A program made the position numbers and the translations under genes. The notes under the pieces are model-generated. The model ran no database searches and was not told the origin of the DNA. It worked only from the letters and a program-made list of their open reading frames with translations. From Phallus indusiatus (Eukaryota; Basidiomycota; Agaricomycetes; Phallales; Phallaceae): DNA of 64,000 nt. The stretch covers positions 843,957 to 907,956 of the forward strand of contig JAQFWX010000018.1 in NCBI GenBank assembly GCA_027605045.1, in the 5' to 3' direction. The first letter of the stretch is position 1. Each line of letters opens with the position of its first letter. Below, piece by piece: positions 1-12,203 of this stretch.

Positions 1-1
1 A

Positions 2-238
2 GACACCCGTGGGGCGCGAAATGTACCTGCTGGAAGCACCCTTGGTGGTGGAAGCAATGATACCGAGTTAACGACTATCCATCAAAATACGATCACTAAT
101 ATCAGCCCTTATGAATACAATAATGACGGCACAGTTTCCAGGGTGTCCACGGGAGGCGTTGATGGCAGATTGGTCATTTGGAGTGTATCGAACGTGGGCG
201 CATTGGGATCTCGTCTCGGAGGAATGAAGCTGCGATGA
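2..238 (+). CDS. ARPC1, Arp2/3 complex 41-kDa WD40 subunit (3' end only)
   Basis: This is the last exon of a gene entering from the left edge. The frame starting at base 2 gives 78 residues and stops at 236-238. The translated tail (ELTTIHQNTI then the blade motif STGGVDGRLVIW) matches the final WD40 repeat of the p40/ARPC1 subunit of the Arp2/3 actin-nucleation complex, including the typical TxHxNxI start of the last repeat. Seen: sequence and stop. From family knowledge: a beta-propeller subunit that helps branch actin at cortical patches and endocytic sites. Nothing upstream can be judged. Confidence 0.85.
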   Translation, partial: DTRGARNVPAGSTLGGGSNDTELTTIHQNTITNISPYEYNNDGTVSRVSTGGVDGRLVIWSVSNVGALGSRLGGMKLR

Positions 239-281
239 TAATACAATATATATATATCTGTATTTATGAATATGAAAGCAA

Positions 282-730
282 TCAGCGTGTAATTGTCTGT
301 CCATAACGTTCGTCTTCGTATGAGTATTCGCCGTCATCGTCTTCTTCCTCTGCCGCTTGCTGTGCATCATTGATCGCGCCCCAAACAGAGGCTTTGAACT
401 ATTATCAAATTTCGGTCTCTTGTTTTTTTTTGTTTTGTCGATGTAAAGCAACTTCTTACCAACGTCAAAACAAAGCCAAACTTTCTTTCTAATTCTCTCA
501 ACTTTCCAAGCATTGCTTGATCAGGTGCCTCGCTCAATTCTCGAGTCATCGTCAACAACTGAGAATACCGAATTACATGATGCGCGTCCGGATCACATAT
601 CTCGACTTACTTGTTTTACTTGTTTTGCAAATTTTGCATATTCCCAAAGGACTTCTGCTTCCAGCTGTGTTAATTCGGGGTGTCCTTCATAAGCATTTAT
701 TTCCATGCTTTGCTCGCCCGTCGTCGACAT
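282..730 (-). CDS. DAD3: DASH/Dam1 complex subunit Dad3
   Basis: Three exons (611-730, 460-558, 282-398; splicing on the minus strand with GTAAG donors and CAG/TAG acceptors) give a 111-residue protein with every phase correct. Diagnostic parts are NAYEGHPELTQLEAEVLWEY near the N-terminus, a TRELSE segment, and LRELERKFGFVLTL followed by FKASVW, the Dad3 signature. A long acidic tail (EEEDDDGEYSYEDE) follows. Dad3 is part of the fungus-specific ring complex that couples kinetochores to spindle microtubules. The start at 730 was chosen because it puts the conserved block at the usual position; an in-frame start at 784 would add an unsupported extension. The stop lies only 43 bp from the convergent ARPC1 stop. 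Confidence 0.9.
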
Positions 731-991
731 GTTAAAGAGATCTTCAACAACGGCAAATTGGAGATGATGGAACAGATCTAGCACGCGTCAGACGCTTTCA
801 AGCTTCAGAAAGGTTTTCTTTGTTTTCGCCAGTGCGCGTTATCAGTTTGGTCTTTCGCGGCAGCGCAACATGCCGCGCGCCAAATTCTTGCCAGTAAGCG
901 GGTTAAAAATATTACATCGGATTCGCCGTTCGGACGGTTGAAGCACAAACGGAAGAGAATGTCGTAGTCCGCTTTTCTCAATAGCACCACG

Positions 992-2069
992 ATGGTGTTC
1001 GAAAGCTTTTCTCACCACTTGACGTCTGTTTCTTCTAACGCAACTATCTCTGGCTATTATAGATCTGGAAAAGATGTCAGCAAGCCTGTTCTAGTCCTGT
1101 TGCATGGTTTTCCGCAAAACAATCTCATGTGGTCGAGTTTTGTTACGGAAATACCTGAAGAATTTGGAATATACGTTCCAGACCTGCCTGGGTATGTGCG
1201 TTTTGCTGGATCAAATTATCATAGACTGATTGAAGGATTCATCGTATACTAAACCCAAAAGCTATGGGCACAGTACAAAGGAACCCTCGACTGACTCATA
1301 TGCGCACTCCAAACGGGAGTTTGCCAAAGATATTTTGGAAGCCCTTGATAAAGTACTTAACCTGGACACACCCGCGAAGATTATTCCGTATGGTCACGAT
1401 AGAGGGGGCCGTGTTGCATATCGCCTTGCCCTCGACTATCCAGCTCGTGTCCTTGGTCTCGGTGTGCTAGACATCGTACCAACGTCCTTCGTGTGGGGTC
1501 ATATGAACTTGGGCAATAATCTTCATTTAGAAACTAAGACGAGCTGGCATTGGGTTCGTTAAACTGAAAATCATTTTTCTTGATATAACATCAAATTCCC
1601 AACATAGGTTTTCCTTAGCTCACCCCGTCCTTATCCTGAAACTCTCATCTCAAACAGCGCTCGGTTCTTTTTCACAACTATTTTTCAGAAATGGACTCAC
1701 CAGGAAGATACTCCTCAGTGGGCCATGGACGGCATTGACCAGTACTGCGACCCGGAAAACGGAACCAGAAGAATTCAAGGAAGCTGCGAAGACTATCGAG
1801 CCGGGGCGACACACGACCTTCAAATTGACCTTCAAGGCGGACTTGACCCTTCAAATCCATCCCTGGTATTCAAAATACCAATTCTTGCCCTATCTTCCAT
1901 GCATCTTCGACGCCACTTTGATGTAGACAAAACTTGGCAGAGTGTAGCTGCGGAAGATCTCGTCACTAGTTTCAAGATCGGTCAGGAGAACACGGGCCAT
2001 TTTCTGGTTAACGAAGCGCAGGAAGAGGTTGGAAATGCGACTAGAGCTTGGTTGAAAGCGCACTGGTGA
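992..2069 (+). CDS. Alpha/beta hydrolase, haloacetate (fluoroacetate) dehalogenase-like
   Basis: Three exons (992-1191, 1262-1553, 1608-2069) encode about 317 residues. Motifs: HGFPQ oxyanion loop at 39-42; DLPGYG rebuilt across the first intron; GHDRGGR with presumed nucleophile Asp113, followed by the family string VLDIVPT; the HW before the third exon with VFLSSPRPYPETLIS after it; DYRA; and a C-terminal GHF supplying the catalytic His (about 295). HDRG rather than a serine elbow, with VLDIVPT and DYRA, points to the fluoroacetate dehalogenase / epoxide hydrolase branch of the fold. Cofactor-free hydrolysis of a halo-acid or epoxide is inferred; the substrate cannot be read from sequence. 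The second intron uses an unusual GTTCGT donor. It starts 261 bp from the divergent Dad3 start. Confidence 0.82.
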
Positions 2070-2155
2070 ATTCATAATCCAGTATCTTCAATATAAGTGT
2101 ACATCAATGCCGCTGTAAAATGAGATTCTTCCGGATATATTTATAATACAAGATG

Positions 2156-3653
2156 CTATATAGCAGCATATCCTCCATCTACTCGAAGCTCGGATGCCGT
2201 TACAAATCGAGAAGCATCACTCGCAAGAAAGACTGCTGCTCCCTATGCAAAGTGTCAATATTGATACTTGAAGAAGACAATGATTGCAATCACCTTTAGT
2301 TCGTCCGGATTACCCATCTGTAAATGGGGTCAAAACCATGATAAAATATATATATGTAAGGGCCACACGTACCCTACCCATTGGCGTCATCGTTTCCCAT
2401 CTCTCCTAAAAATGAAGATGAAGAGGGGAAAATAACTCAATTAGGAGATATGGATTTACCTTGAGTGCTTCTTTACCAGTCAGTATTTTCTTAGTGAGAT
2501 CGGTCAGCATATAACCGGGGCTAAATCACAGGTGCATAAGAATGACCATTTTTTTTTGAAACAACAGTGAAATGCACCTAATCGCGTTGACACGCACGCC
2601 CTCTTTCGCCCATTCGACACCCAGACTGGCTGCCATGTGCTTCACAGCAGCCTTGGAAGTATTATAAGGTGTTTGGGGCTGAAGGTACTCCGTGGTTAAC
2701 TTCCGTGTATTGTTCGGGTTATAAGGGAAAACTCACTTGAGGATAGTTGATGATCTGATACATGGAATACAAATTAACGGACTTTTCAAAAAGTTGAAAT
2801 AAACGATGATTGCACTACGAACACTAGCACTCATGCTGGCGATCAAGATAATCGAACCGCTCTTCTGCTTCAACATGTGCCGTGCGCTTTCACGCGCAGA
2901 ATAAAAACAGCCGTGAACGTTTATATCATAGAGTCTTTTCATACGATCTGCAGGATAACTGTAGTCCATGATCAGGTGGTCCTTTTGTGACAGAACAATA
3001 AGTTCAGCCACTCACTCAATAGCAGAGTAGTTCTCACAAATACCTGGGGAGTTGGTTTCGCAAGTCAATCTAAAAACATGTCAATCACTACTCACCGGCA
3101 GCAGCAACAAGGGCATCTATACGTCCGAACTTGGCAATAATCTCGTCCGTTGCACGTTGAACGGAAAGCTCATCCGCTACGTCGCATTCTACCCCGATCG
3201 CGGTAACTTTCTCTCCTGCAGCCTCGTTGTCTAGTAACGAGCCGCAAGTCAACATAACACATCCCCACTGGGCAGTTTTATTCTAAATGTCGACAACTTA
3301 CCGAATGTCGCCGTTAATCTCGAGGCTGCTGCGTCTGCATCTGCTTTGGCAAGATCAATTAAGGCAAGTGATGTACAACCACTAATAAAAGCATCGAATC
3401 ATAAATTCAACATATACACGCACATAAATATATATGAATGAAAGGGTACTTGCGCTTCTACGAAGCCTTGACTCATGACGTATCCTAGTCCTCGAGCTCC
3501 ACCTGTGACAACGCATACTTTGTCTTGTAGTGAGAATTCAGCTAATGTTCTTCCTACTCGTTTGAATTCGGTATTGGTTGTCGTTCCAATTGATCTTACT
3601 GGAGCTAGCAAAGAACGACGGGTGCGCAATCCTAGGCGGGAGACTGCAAACAT
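2156..3653 (-). CDS. Short-chain dehydrogenase/reductase, sorbose reductase / arabinitol dehydrogenase-like, with a mitochondrial-type N-terminus
   Basis: Eleven exons on the minus strand (3454-3653, 3302-3381, 3096-3230, 3016-3043, 2823-2958, 2737-2754, 2578-2678, 2460-2520, 2373-2405, 2294-2317, 2156-2242) give 300 residues. Seen: an Arg/Ser/Leu-rich leader (residues 1-25, few acidic residues), cofactor motif TGGARGLG (50-57), NVHG, catalytic Ser about 191, YNTSK (Tyr204, Lys208), and a C-terminal DGGY. The segment SIINYPQPQTPYN is typical of the fungal sorbose reductase / D-arabinitol 2-dehydrogenase group, so an NAD(P)-dependent polyol/ketose redox role is inferred. The first intron (3382-3453) is best read as GC-AG: a GC donor restores FVEAGCTSLAL, whereas the nearby GT does not keep frame. 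One exon is only 18 nt. The start ATG at 3653 was chosen because the leader begins there. Confidence 0.85.
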
Positions 3654-4125
3654 TGCAATTATGAGAGGATGGTGGGACCACCTACTGTACACACCGGCCC
3701 GCTGGTCATTCAAGTTCTCAACCGCAAGAACACATACGTACAAATCATCAAATTGTCGAGTACCAAAGCCAATCAAACACGTTATAATTTTATCGGATAC
3801 TTGTTGTGACACACTTCAAATTTATAAATCAGAAGTAGTAATGAGAAATCAAGTCGTACATCCTTCCCTGAGGAGATTTACGTAGATGACAACTGGCTAA
3901 TTTTGGCAGGCATGTACATTAACGAGGGTATAGAAAATCAACAAGAGTGAATGGGTAAAATAGGGTAGGGGTAATAAAAAGTATAACAAAAGGTAGGGAT
4001 ATAGGAAGACAAGGGGAGAAGAATGTCGTGCGCAGATATTACAACCAGGCAACTGGTATAAAAAGACGTACCAATAATATCTCAGATATATAGGAAAGAA
4101 AGAACGCAGTTCCAAATTGAAAGTA
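3654..4125. other. Intergenic, SDR promoter side and kinesin 3' side
   Basis: About 470 bp. It should hold the promoter and leader of the SDR gene (minus strand, start 3653) and the 3' untranslated end of the kinesin gene (stop at 4126). It is AT-rich in the middle. I see no further gene, repeat or RNA. Confidence 0.5.
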
Positions 4126-7100
4126 TCACATGCAAACAAATTTACTCCTCCGCTTATGAATATCTTCCATTCGAGCATCCAGCTGGGCACGGGCACGTTC
4201 TTTAGCTTTGCGTTCTTCTTCGAGTCTATTCTCAAGGGATTGTTTCTCTTCAACAACAGACCGTCGAACGTTGGCCACCTCGCGTTTGGCGTCTTGCACT
4301 TCATTTCGTAAAGACTCAACCTGACCGGCAAGACGATCACGTTCTTTCGAGAACTCAGACGCTTGCAAGCGAGCCTTGCGCACTTTTCATTTAAATTAGA
4401 TACCTGATGTCATGAAGCGGAAATAAAATCACTACTCACAGTTTCGTTCTGAGTCACTTAGCTGAGTTTCAAGAGTCGAAACCAGGTCCATATGTGCCTG
4501 AAGATCACCCTCACAGTGGGTGAGCTGCTTGTTGAGTGTTTTAATCATTGTCTCCTTTTCTTCAAGCAGTCGAGTATGCTCCTCGAGACGGCTAAGAAGT
4601 TTGGGGTCTCCTCCCAAGGAAGAGCCGTTGAGTATAGGTGAGGTGGGCGTAGTTGAGTTGTCCAACTGAGAACTTCGAGTGGCTGTTGACATTGTTGCAG
4701 ATGAACGGGTTCCTACGCCATCGGTTGCGGCTCTGGGCAACTGATTGGGCGTCGGGGGTGGTGGTCCAGCAGGTGGTGGCGTCATTGGCGGGGGTATACC
4801 ATTTATTCGGGAAAGAGAACCGGCACGGTGTTCAGGAATAGGACGGGGCGAAACCGGACTTTCCGCTTTAATAGACTGGACTTCCAATTGGTTTTGTAGA
4901 TGACGAAGCATGTCATCTTGTTTAGACTTTTCAGCCGCAAGAGTATCACGCTCGTCGCGTGTCTTCTGTAAATTAATTTGGAGATCTCCGAGAAGAGAAC
5001 GGTGTCGTTCTAAGTCATGAACCAAGGATTCTCTCTTCGACGCCTCTTGAACGAGTTCAGATGTCTGGACTTTCGTCGTCTCCAAATCCGCTCGAAGTTG
5101 CTCAATGGTTGAGGCAAGCTCAGCACGTTTTTGCTTCAATATCGAGACCTCTTCTTCCAGTGCAGCAATATGTAGATCCTTCTTAACCAAGGTCTCTCCG
5201 TGAGCTTCGCGAGTTTGTTCGCGGGTGGCAGCGAATTCGTCCATTGCAGCTTTGTACGAAGCGACTTCCTGGACCAAGGCGTCATGCTCTTCAAGTAAAG
5301 TTTCGCGCTCTTGACGGTGAACTTTGGTGAGTTCCTCAACGGCAGCTGCGTGCTCGTCAGCAGTTTGGGCAAGTAATTCTTCACTGGAACGTTGGTGCTC
5401 TTCTAGCGCTTTTTGGTGTTCTGCTTTTACAGACTCCAGCGTAAGTTGCACTTCGGACAACGCTTGTTCATGTTCAGCTGTTAATTGAGCCAGTTCATCC
5501 TTTAGACGTCTGTTTTCAAGATCCTTTTCTGTCGCATGCGCTGAAGCGATAGCCGCAAGGGACGTCTCGTGTTCTGATACGAGTTTATGTAATGCGTCAA
5601 CATGTTCCTTTTGAAGAATTTCGATGGCAGTTTCGTGAGCCTTCTTCGCGATATCCAACCGTTCGGAGATATTTTCTTGTTTCTCGGCTAGCGCATCACC
5701 CAATTCTCGACGGATGTTTTCGTTGTCCTGTGACAACCGGGAAATCACCTCGTTGAGCTTAGCGATAACGATGGCATGTTCGTCTTGTAAAGTCTTTGCA
5801 GAAGTCTCATGAGCTTGAGTCAATTCAGCATGAAGCATTTCCTGATCCTGGCGAAACTTGTTTAGAACGTTTTGTGAGAATTCTTCTTGGTCGGCCAAGG
5901 CTTTCGTATGTTTCTCCTCCAACGCTTGAATTTCATTGCTGTGTTCAAGACGTAAGGTACGCAAAGTCTCGCTAGTTCGGGTCTCGACTGACTCGAGGTC
6001 AGATTCATGTTTCGCTTGCAGGGCCTTGACTATCTTTTGATGTTCTTCTTCCTTCTGCGACAAGAAGGTTTCGTGCTCTTCCTGCAATCTGGCCAGCATC
6101 GAAGCATGCTCATCACGTATCTCTTGAATTCGGGTTTGAGTACTTTCTATTTCCTTTTTCAAGGCAAGCGCATGCTCCCCCTGTAATCGAGACAGTGTTT
6201 CTGCCTGTTCGGTCCTCGACTGGCCAAGGAAAGTTTCAATCTCTTTGCTGTGACGCTCAAGTTCTTCAGCTTGCTGTGTGCGCAATCTCGCAAAGTTGTC
6301 TTCATATTCCTGTTCCTTCCGAGAAAGAGAGGCCTCAGTTGCAGCAACATGCTCCCGCAGCCTACTTTCTTCGTTCTTGTGAGCGGAACGTAGGTCGTCT
6401 ATGACTTGCAAGTGCTCGTTAGCTTTTTCTTGAAGAGCTTTCTCATGGTCGGATTGTGTCTTTTCCATTGCTTCGGCGTGAGATTGTTCGACAAGACGAA
6501 GTTGTTCCAGAAGCTCCATTTCACGTTGGCGAAGTCCTTCCAGCCCAGCTTTCAAATTTTCCTGGGATACTAATTGGTTTTCTAATTCCGTAGTCACTTC
6601 AGCGTGTTTCAGCTGAAGTTCTTCCAGCTCTGAAGCCGTTGCTAAGTGATCTTTGCGAAGAGCCTCAAGCTCTGTAGACATGTTTAACGCCTTGGTGGTA
6701 TTTTGAGCCTTTTGTAAACCCAATATTTGCGAAACTTCTCACCTGATTCCGAGATAGGGTGCTCAATTCTTCGTATTGACGGCGAACTTGAGAAAGCTCG
6801 GCATTGATACCATCGACGACTTCTCTATGATGCGATTCTTTTTGCGCCATGGATCTGCAATTTCACTAGTCAAACCAATGGGCGTTGTAAAAATCGAACG
6901 AAATTTCTTACAACATCAGTTCATTGAGACGGTCCAGCGTCTCGGAAGGATTGGGCGTTAATTCAGGTAACTTTTGCAGGCTAAGACGTTTACTCAATCG
7001 ACGTAAGTCTTTGAACTGTTGAAGAGTCGCTGGAGAAAGTTCGCTCAAGGATGGATCGCTTATTTCGCTTTCGACATCATCTACTTCAGGTATGGGGGGT

Positions 7101-10100
7101 ATATCCTGGACTAGAGTCGATGCACCTGTCGCCTTCTCCTTGAGACTCTCTTCTAGGGTGCTGATTTCCGCTTCTCGCTCCTTCAATACTTCTTGTAATC
7201 TCATGATCTCCTTTTCCAGGCTTGCTACGGAGCGCTCTGTACTAGGCGAGTCCAACAACGGTGAATACGATGCCGATCTTGAAATAGTCGATAGACGTGC
7301 AGTGTTCGGTATCGTCAGACTATCCGGGCGACCGTTCAGAGAATGCTTGGATAAGCGCGCCGATGAGAGCTCCTGAGAAAGCGATTGCGATTGCGATAGC
7401 GACCTCGCGTGGAGCGACTCGGTCGAGGCCGCCTGCCTGAAAAAAGACCGTCGCCCGTCCGATCGAGGGGAGCGAAGGCCACTTCCCGTAGTCAAACGCC
7501 TTCGAGGGGTAGAAGGCACGTCGGAACCATCGTCAGATGGTTCTCTCTGAGAAGACGCCTGTAGTTTCAATTCCTGAATTTGAGATGCCAAGTCTGAAAT
7601 TTCTCGTAAAGCATCCCGGTATTTATCGGTGACGTTGGTCAAATCAGCCAATGTGGCTTGATGAGTTTCTCGAAGAGAGGTCAGTTGCTCTTCGGTATTC
7701 AGAGATCCATGCAAATCATTTTCTTTATCAGAGGTGCTTTGGAGATCGATTTCCAAGCTCCTCCTTGCCTTTGCAACGTCTTCAGCAACATCGCCGAGGC
7801 GTTCACGATCTTCATTGGCTGATTTGCGTTTCTCTTCCCACATTTCCAGCTGCTTTTCCAATTCCTTGAGTTTGGCTTCACGGTCCTCTAAATCAGCCCG
7901 CCAGGCCGCTCCGTCAGAAGTGATTTCTTCCAGCCTTTTCTGTAAGGTTTCCGCCACCTCAGCTCGAACTTCAACGTCGTATTCGAGCTGTTGAACACGT
8001 TCTCTGAGCGATAGAACCGTTTCATCATTCCGGGAAAGTCTTTGCTCCAGATCTACAATATAAGCTGCCGAATGAGATTCGGCATCCCTACACTGTTGAA
8101 TTTCGCGCCTAAGGTCCGCCACTACTGAGCTTGAACTCGAGCTTTTCTCTTCATAAACTTTGATTTTTTCCTCCAGGTCTCGAATGTAGGCCTACAAGAT
8201 GCATTGAAAGAGACGTCGTTATAATTATTCAAAGCTTACTCACCTCTGTGGATGCTCCCTATCTGACAACTTCATCACCCTAGCACGGAGTTCCTCAAGG
8301 TATGATTCGGTCACTGCATGGCGTTCCGCTGTCATCGTAAGCTCTTCCTCTTTCTCGGAAAGTAAATTGTTGGTATGACGAAGAGCTGCGCGATTGAGGT
8401 TAAGCTCCGCTTCCATGGACGCAATCGTTTTTTCGTATTCTTCGATAACTGGTCCGACAATTTCCTCGTACTTGCCCGTTCCCGGTATACTTCCACCTAT
8501 GGCTCTCTGTGACTCGCCTAGTTCTCGACGAAGACGGGTGAGTTCCTCAGTACGTTGAGTAAATTGTCGTCTTAACTCATCATGTTGGGACTGAAGCTCA
8601 ACGAATTGTTGTAACGCAATCCGATTTGATCCTTCTTGGTCGAAGTCGTTATGGGCGTTGTCCGATTCTTCGCTTGGGTTGACGCCGTCCTTTAGAGCCT
8701 TCAAATCTCTTCGCAAACGAGTAACCATGTTTTGTAACCATTCCACATCATCCCATCCGTCTTCTTTCTCATTGATCACGGCTCTGTTTCGAATATTCCG
8801 AGCGCGATTAGCATATTTCAAAGTGTTGACCGTTTCGGCGACGTTCCATTCAGCAGGACTGACGCATGCTATCATCAGTGTATTAGAATTGCCGCCTAGA
8901 GAATCTTGCAGAAGTCGAGTAAGTTTCGAGTCACGATATGGGATGTGAGATGCGGTGTGCGACTTGGCCCGAGAGGGGTCACCAAGCGCAGATATAACAT
9001 TTCCCAGCGCAAGCAATCCGCTATTAATGGATATTCCTTCCTTTATGCGTTCTCCAACTGCAGCCGTTCGTTTTAACTGATAGAAAAGTCAAATTTAGAT
9101 CACGCGTCGAATAAAATCAACGCTACGTACACGTTCGGAACCCGCGAGGTCAACGAAGTTGAATTTGGAGACAATAGTGACCCACTCTCCAATCTCATCG
9201 TCATCTTTATCCTTGCCTGGGGCAGGACTAATCCGACCTCCTAAAGAACTGCCGGGTCTGTTACCACCAACCCGACTCATCGCAGCGTGAAAACTTGGTG
9301 TTGGAGGTCTACCCGTAGGCGAGTTTACACGGGGAAGAGAACTAGTGTTATACTGTGAGCCAGGGCGACCCAAACGAGAGGGGGAACGGCCGGGCGGTAA
9401 GGGAGACGAACTTCGCGGTGGTAATCCGGAGCCAGTAAACTTTTTTTGAGTGAGTGTTAATGAAAAGATTGCGTGTGAACGAGAGGACTGAGAATTCATG
9501 TCTGTTTCATTGGTCCTTCGTATCGAAGTTCCTTGTTTGATGAGACTATGCAGATAATGAATGATGTCAATTTCAAATCGATCTTCTGCTGCAGAAGCTG
9601 CTTAAAAAAAACACACCTCATGACTTCATTGACATTGCGAACCGAGACTTCGCGCAAACCATTCCATATAATATTACCGTCTTTATCTTCTCGGATCTGA
9701 ACCTCTCTTTTGATAGCTTCATCGGCAAGTAAGTCAATCAGGTCTTCATTATAAATTTCGATAAATGAGCCTTTTAGAGTGTACGTCCAGCCAACCCCGC
9801 GTTCTTCCTTGATCTGACGCGCTCGTTCGAAGATTTTGGAAAGCGACCTGGGTATGATTCCCATGCCATTGTCTGGGTCCGAGGGGTCTGCATCCAGATC
9901 AACACCAGTCATCGAGTAAGTCTTCCCAGAAGAAGTTTGACCATAAGCCAAAATTGTACAGTTAAATCCTTGCAAGAATCTGGAAATAAGAGGCTCAGCG
10001 GTGGTTTGGAATAAGGCATGCTGAGATGTCGATGGTGGGTGAACCTGGTCAAAAGTAAAAAATTGTTTTTTCGACTGGTTGGAGTTGGAGGACGAGGGCT

Positions 10101-10355
10101 GAGAGGGGCTATTTGGAGCAGGGTTGCCGGGTGCAGACTGAGCAGAGTCAACTTGGACAGTTGTTGCAGAGGCAGCCTGCACCACCGTTCTCTGAAATCG
10201 GGCTGGTATAGAAATGGTATCATGGCTTGTTGTGGGCCGAATACGAACCGCTAAAAACACGGGTATCGAAAAGGATTGGCACACACAAAAAGACAGCACA
10301 ACATAAGATACATACCAACTTGCACGGAAGTTGTGTTCCCAGATGGCGGGGCCAT
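4126..10355 (-). CDS. Kinesin motor protein with a very long coiled-coil tail (frame broken once)
   Basis: Eight exons (10316-10355, 9617-10250, 9131-9545, 8244-9076, 6912-8191, 6743-6854, 4440-6690, 4126-4382) give about 1,940 residues. Motor domain: VAVRIRP, P-loop GQTSSGKT (117-124), NQSSRSH (switch I), VDLAGSER (switch II, split by an intron) and GNVISALGD with [16 protein letters not shown]. The rest is nearly continuous heptad coiled coil, with many degenerate L-x-x-EHE repeats and two disordered Ser/Pro-rich linkers. Long N-terminal-motor kinesins with such tails fall near kinesin-4/KIF21, but that placement is inferred. Exon 4 is out of frame with exon 5. One extra base at about 8255 would read DREASTE and join cleanly to AYIRDLEEK, so a 1-nt deletion is likely. 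Start at 10355 gives a short MAPPSG lead into the motor core. Confidence 0.88.
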
Positions 10356-10626
10356 ACCGGGGCGTCGTGAAGTCAAGAGACGAGGGCGGACTTTGCGACT
10401 AGACTAATGTTTACCTAATCCGTCTAATTTCGGCTTTCTCATCAGGTTCGAAGCTCCATATGCAACTTCTTGCACACGCGATTTTCGTACATATATAAAG
10501 CAAAAAGCAACCTTCTTTTTTCAAAAAAAAAAAGACGCAAGGGCGTGCGCCGTTTTGTTCAACTTCTTTGCGACGAAGGCACAGCAATTAAATAGTTGGT
10601 CTGTTAAATAGACTCCTTTCAAGTTG

Positions 10627-12026
10627 TCATTGCAAACACTGATTTTTTGGCCCTGATCCTGACAACCGCATCAAGTGATTTAAAATGTTTTCATCCAGCT
10701 CTTTCCATTTTTTTAGCCGTTGAATGCTCTTTGGCCCTACATCAATCACAGAGATTTTGCGCTTCTCTTCTTTGTCCAGCCCGCCGATGATGACGGAGCA
10801 GTCTTTGAAAGTCGCTGAGAGCAGATAAGCAAGCAGCGATTGCCGAAGCGTGAATTCCCCTTCTCCCCCTTGAAGATAGAGTTCGATGAATTCTCTGAAT
10901 TCGACGATGCTAGGTTCGGGCTCACCGCACCCCAGTGCCAACCCGGGGTGAGAAAGATTCCACAGCCGAGTCAGGCCTTCGATATCAAGGGGATCTAATG
11001 TTTTCTGCAAACGGCGAATGATGTCAAAAATATCAGTTTCTAATATCTGGTTGAGGAGACGTTCGACGAGGGCTGAGCCTATGTCTGAAATACTGGCGTC
11101 TTTGGTGCAGAATAAGAGTTCAGATAAGCTCCCGTCAGTCAAATTCTGAGAGGAAGAATTGTAAAAAAAAATGGAACTCAAACGTAAGTATGATAACAGA
11201 ACTGACAGTTGGTGAATTGATTAACCTTCCGTCATGGAAGATTCGCAAATTGTTTATTTGGCCATCCATCGACAGCCACGATGTCCAAAGACCGTGAAGA
11301 TAACTTCGAATACGCCCCTTGTCTCCAGAAAATAAATCTAGGGGACAAAACGCTTCCTCAACGTTCGAGACGTTCATGTGTTTGTAATATCGGTGCATGC
11401 AAAACCGGCAATATCTTGTTTTGAGCGGAAGTGTTTCAGGGGAGAGCAAAGCTGGTGCTGGAAGGAACCCCCATTTTGGCTTAGCAGCTCAAAGTCGCAA
11501 TTAGCACCACAAATTGGAAATTCAAAAATGGCGGATCCACCTTAATTTCCACAGCCAACCCATTCTCTACCAAATTCGTAGCGAGAGCTGCCACTCGCTG
11601 GTTCGTGTCTACAGACTGTTGTTGTCGTTTCCGGATATCAGAGCGAAATGGTTCGACGGCTATGGCAAGTCTGCAAAGCCATTCACTTGTGACGTCAACT
11701 GACTGCACATCGGGAAGGTAATGCCCAGGCAACAATTGCGAAATGACTAGTTTTTGAAAAACGACTGAAGGGTCTTGGTCATCCTGTGGATTTTCAAACG
11801 TATCCGGGGTTCCGGGAACTCTGGAATCTAATCGATGCAGTGCCAAAGTCTTGCGTATTCGAAGGACCTTGCCGCTGCATACTGGATGCTGTTTGCCAAC
11901 GTAGGCGAACAAGATGGATGCACCACCTTCTGAGAGATAAGACCAGTCCCGTTCAGCGTGAGTTTCGGTTAAATTGAAGTGACACATGTTCGATAGTTCA
12001 TTCGTGTGCCAAGGCACTTTTGCCAC
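10627..12026 (-). CDS. IPK1: Inositol-pentakisphosphate 2-kinase (Ipk1)
   Basis: Three exons (11541-12026, 11207-11479, 10627-11145) give 425 residues in phase. Recognised Ipk1 features: WSYLSEGGASILFAY (ATP-binding glycine-rich loop) near residue 30, VLRIRK, the conserved EIK-PKWGFLP split exactly by intron 1, CRFCMHRYYK (zinc-binding/IP-binding region), and a C-terminal half with KDCSVIIG and IDVGPKS. The enzyme phosphorylates InsP5 at the 2-position to InsP6, which supports mRNA export and chromatin factors. Intron 2 uses a GTCAGT donor. The start is 177 bp from the divergent arginase start. Start Met at 12026 precedes WHTNELSNMCHF; a shorter start at 11984 is possible. Confidence 0.87.
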
Positions 12027-12203
12027 GAATACCCAGGAGATTATAATTGAAGCAAGGCCATCGTTGCCAATTCAATCCGGCAATGATCCGTGAAAGTTGG
12101 ACATAGGCGCCCAACACAACTTCGTGACATCACTCTGTATTATAAGCTCTCGTTGTTTTCTCTCCTTTCTCTTTCATCAGGTTGTCTGGCAATTCTGTAA
12201 GAC
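12027..12203. promoter_or_regulatory. Bidirectional promoter between IPK1 and arginase
   Basis: Only 177 bp separate the two start codons, so both promoters must lie here or overlap the 5' coding ends. CT-rich tracts precede the arginase ATG (ttgttttctctcctttctct, around 12153-12172), typical of fungal core promoters. No specific factor site was assigned. Confidence 0.5.

Noticed and set aside
593..784. Longer Dad3 N-terminus starting at 784
   Set aside because: The added residues (MLDLFHHLQFAVVEDLFN) are not typical of Dad3, and the ATG at 730 places the conserved block correctly.
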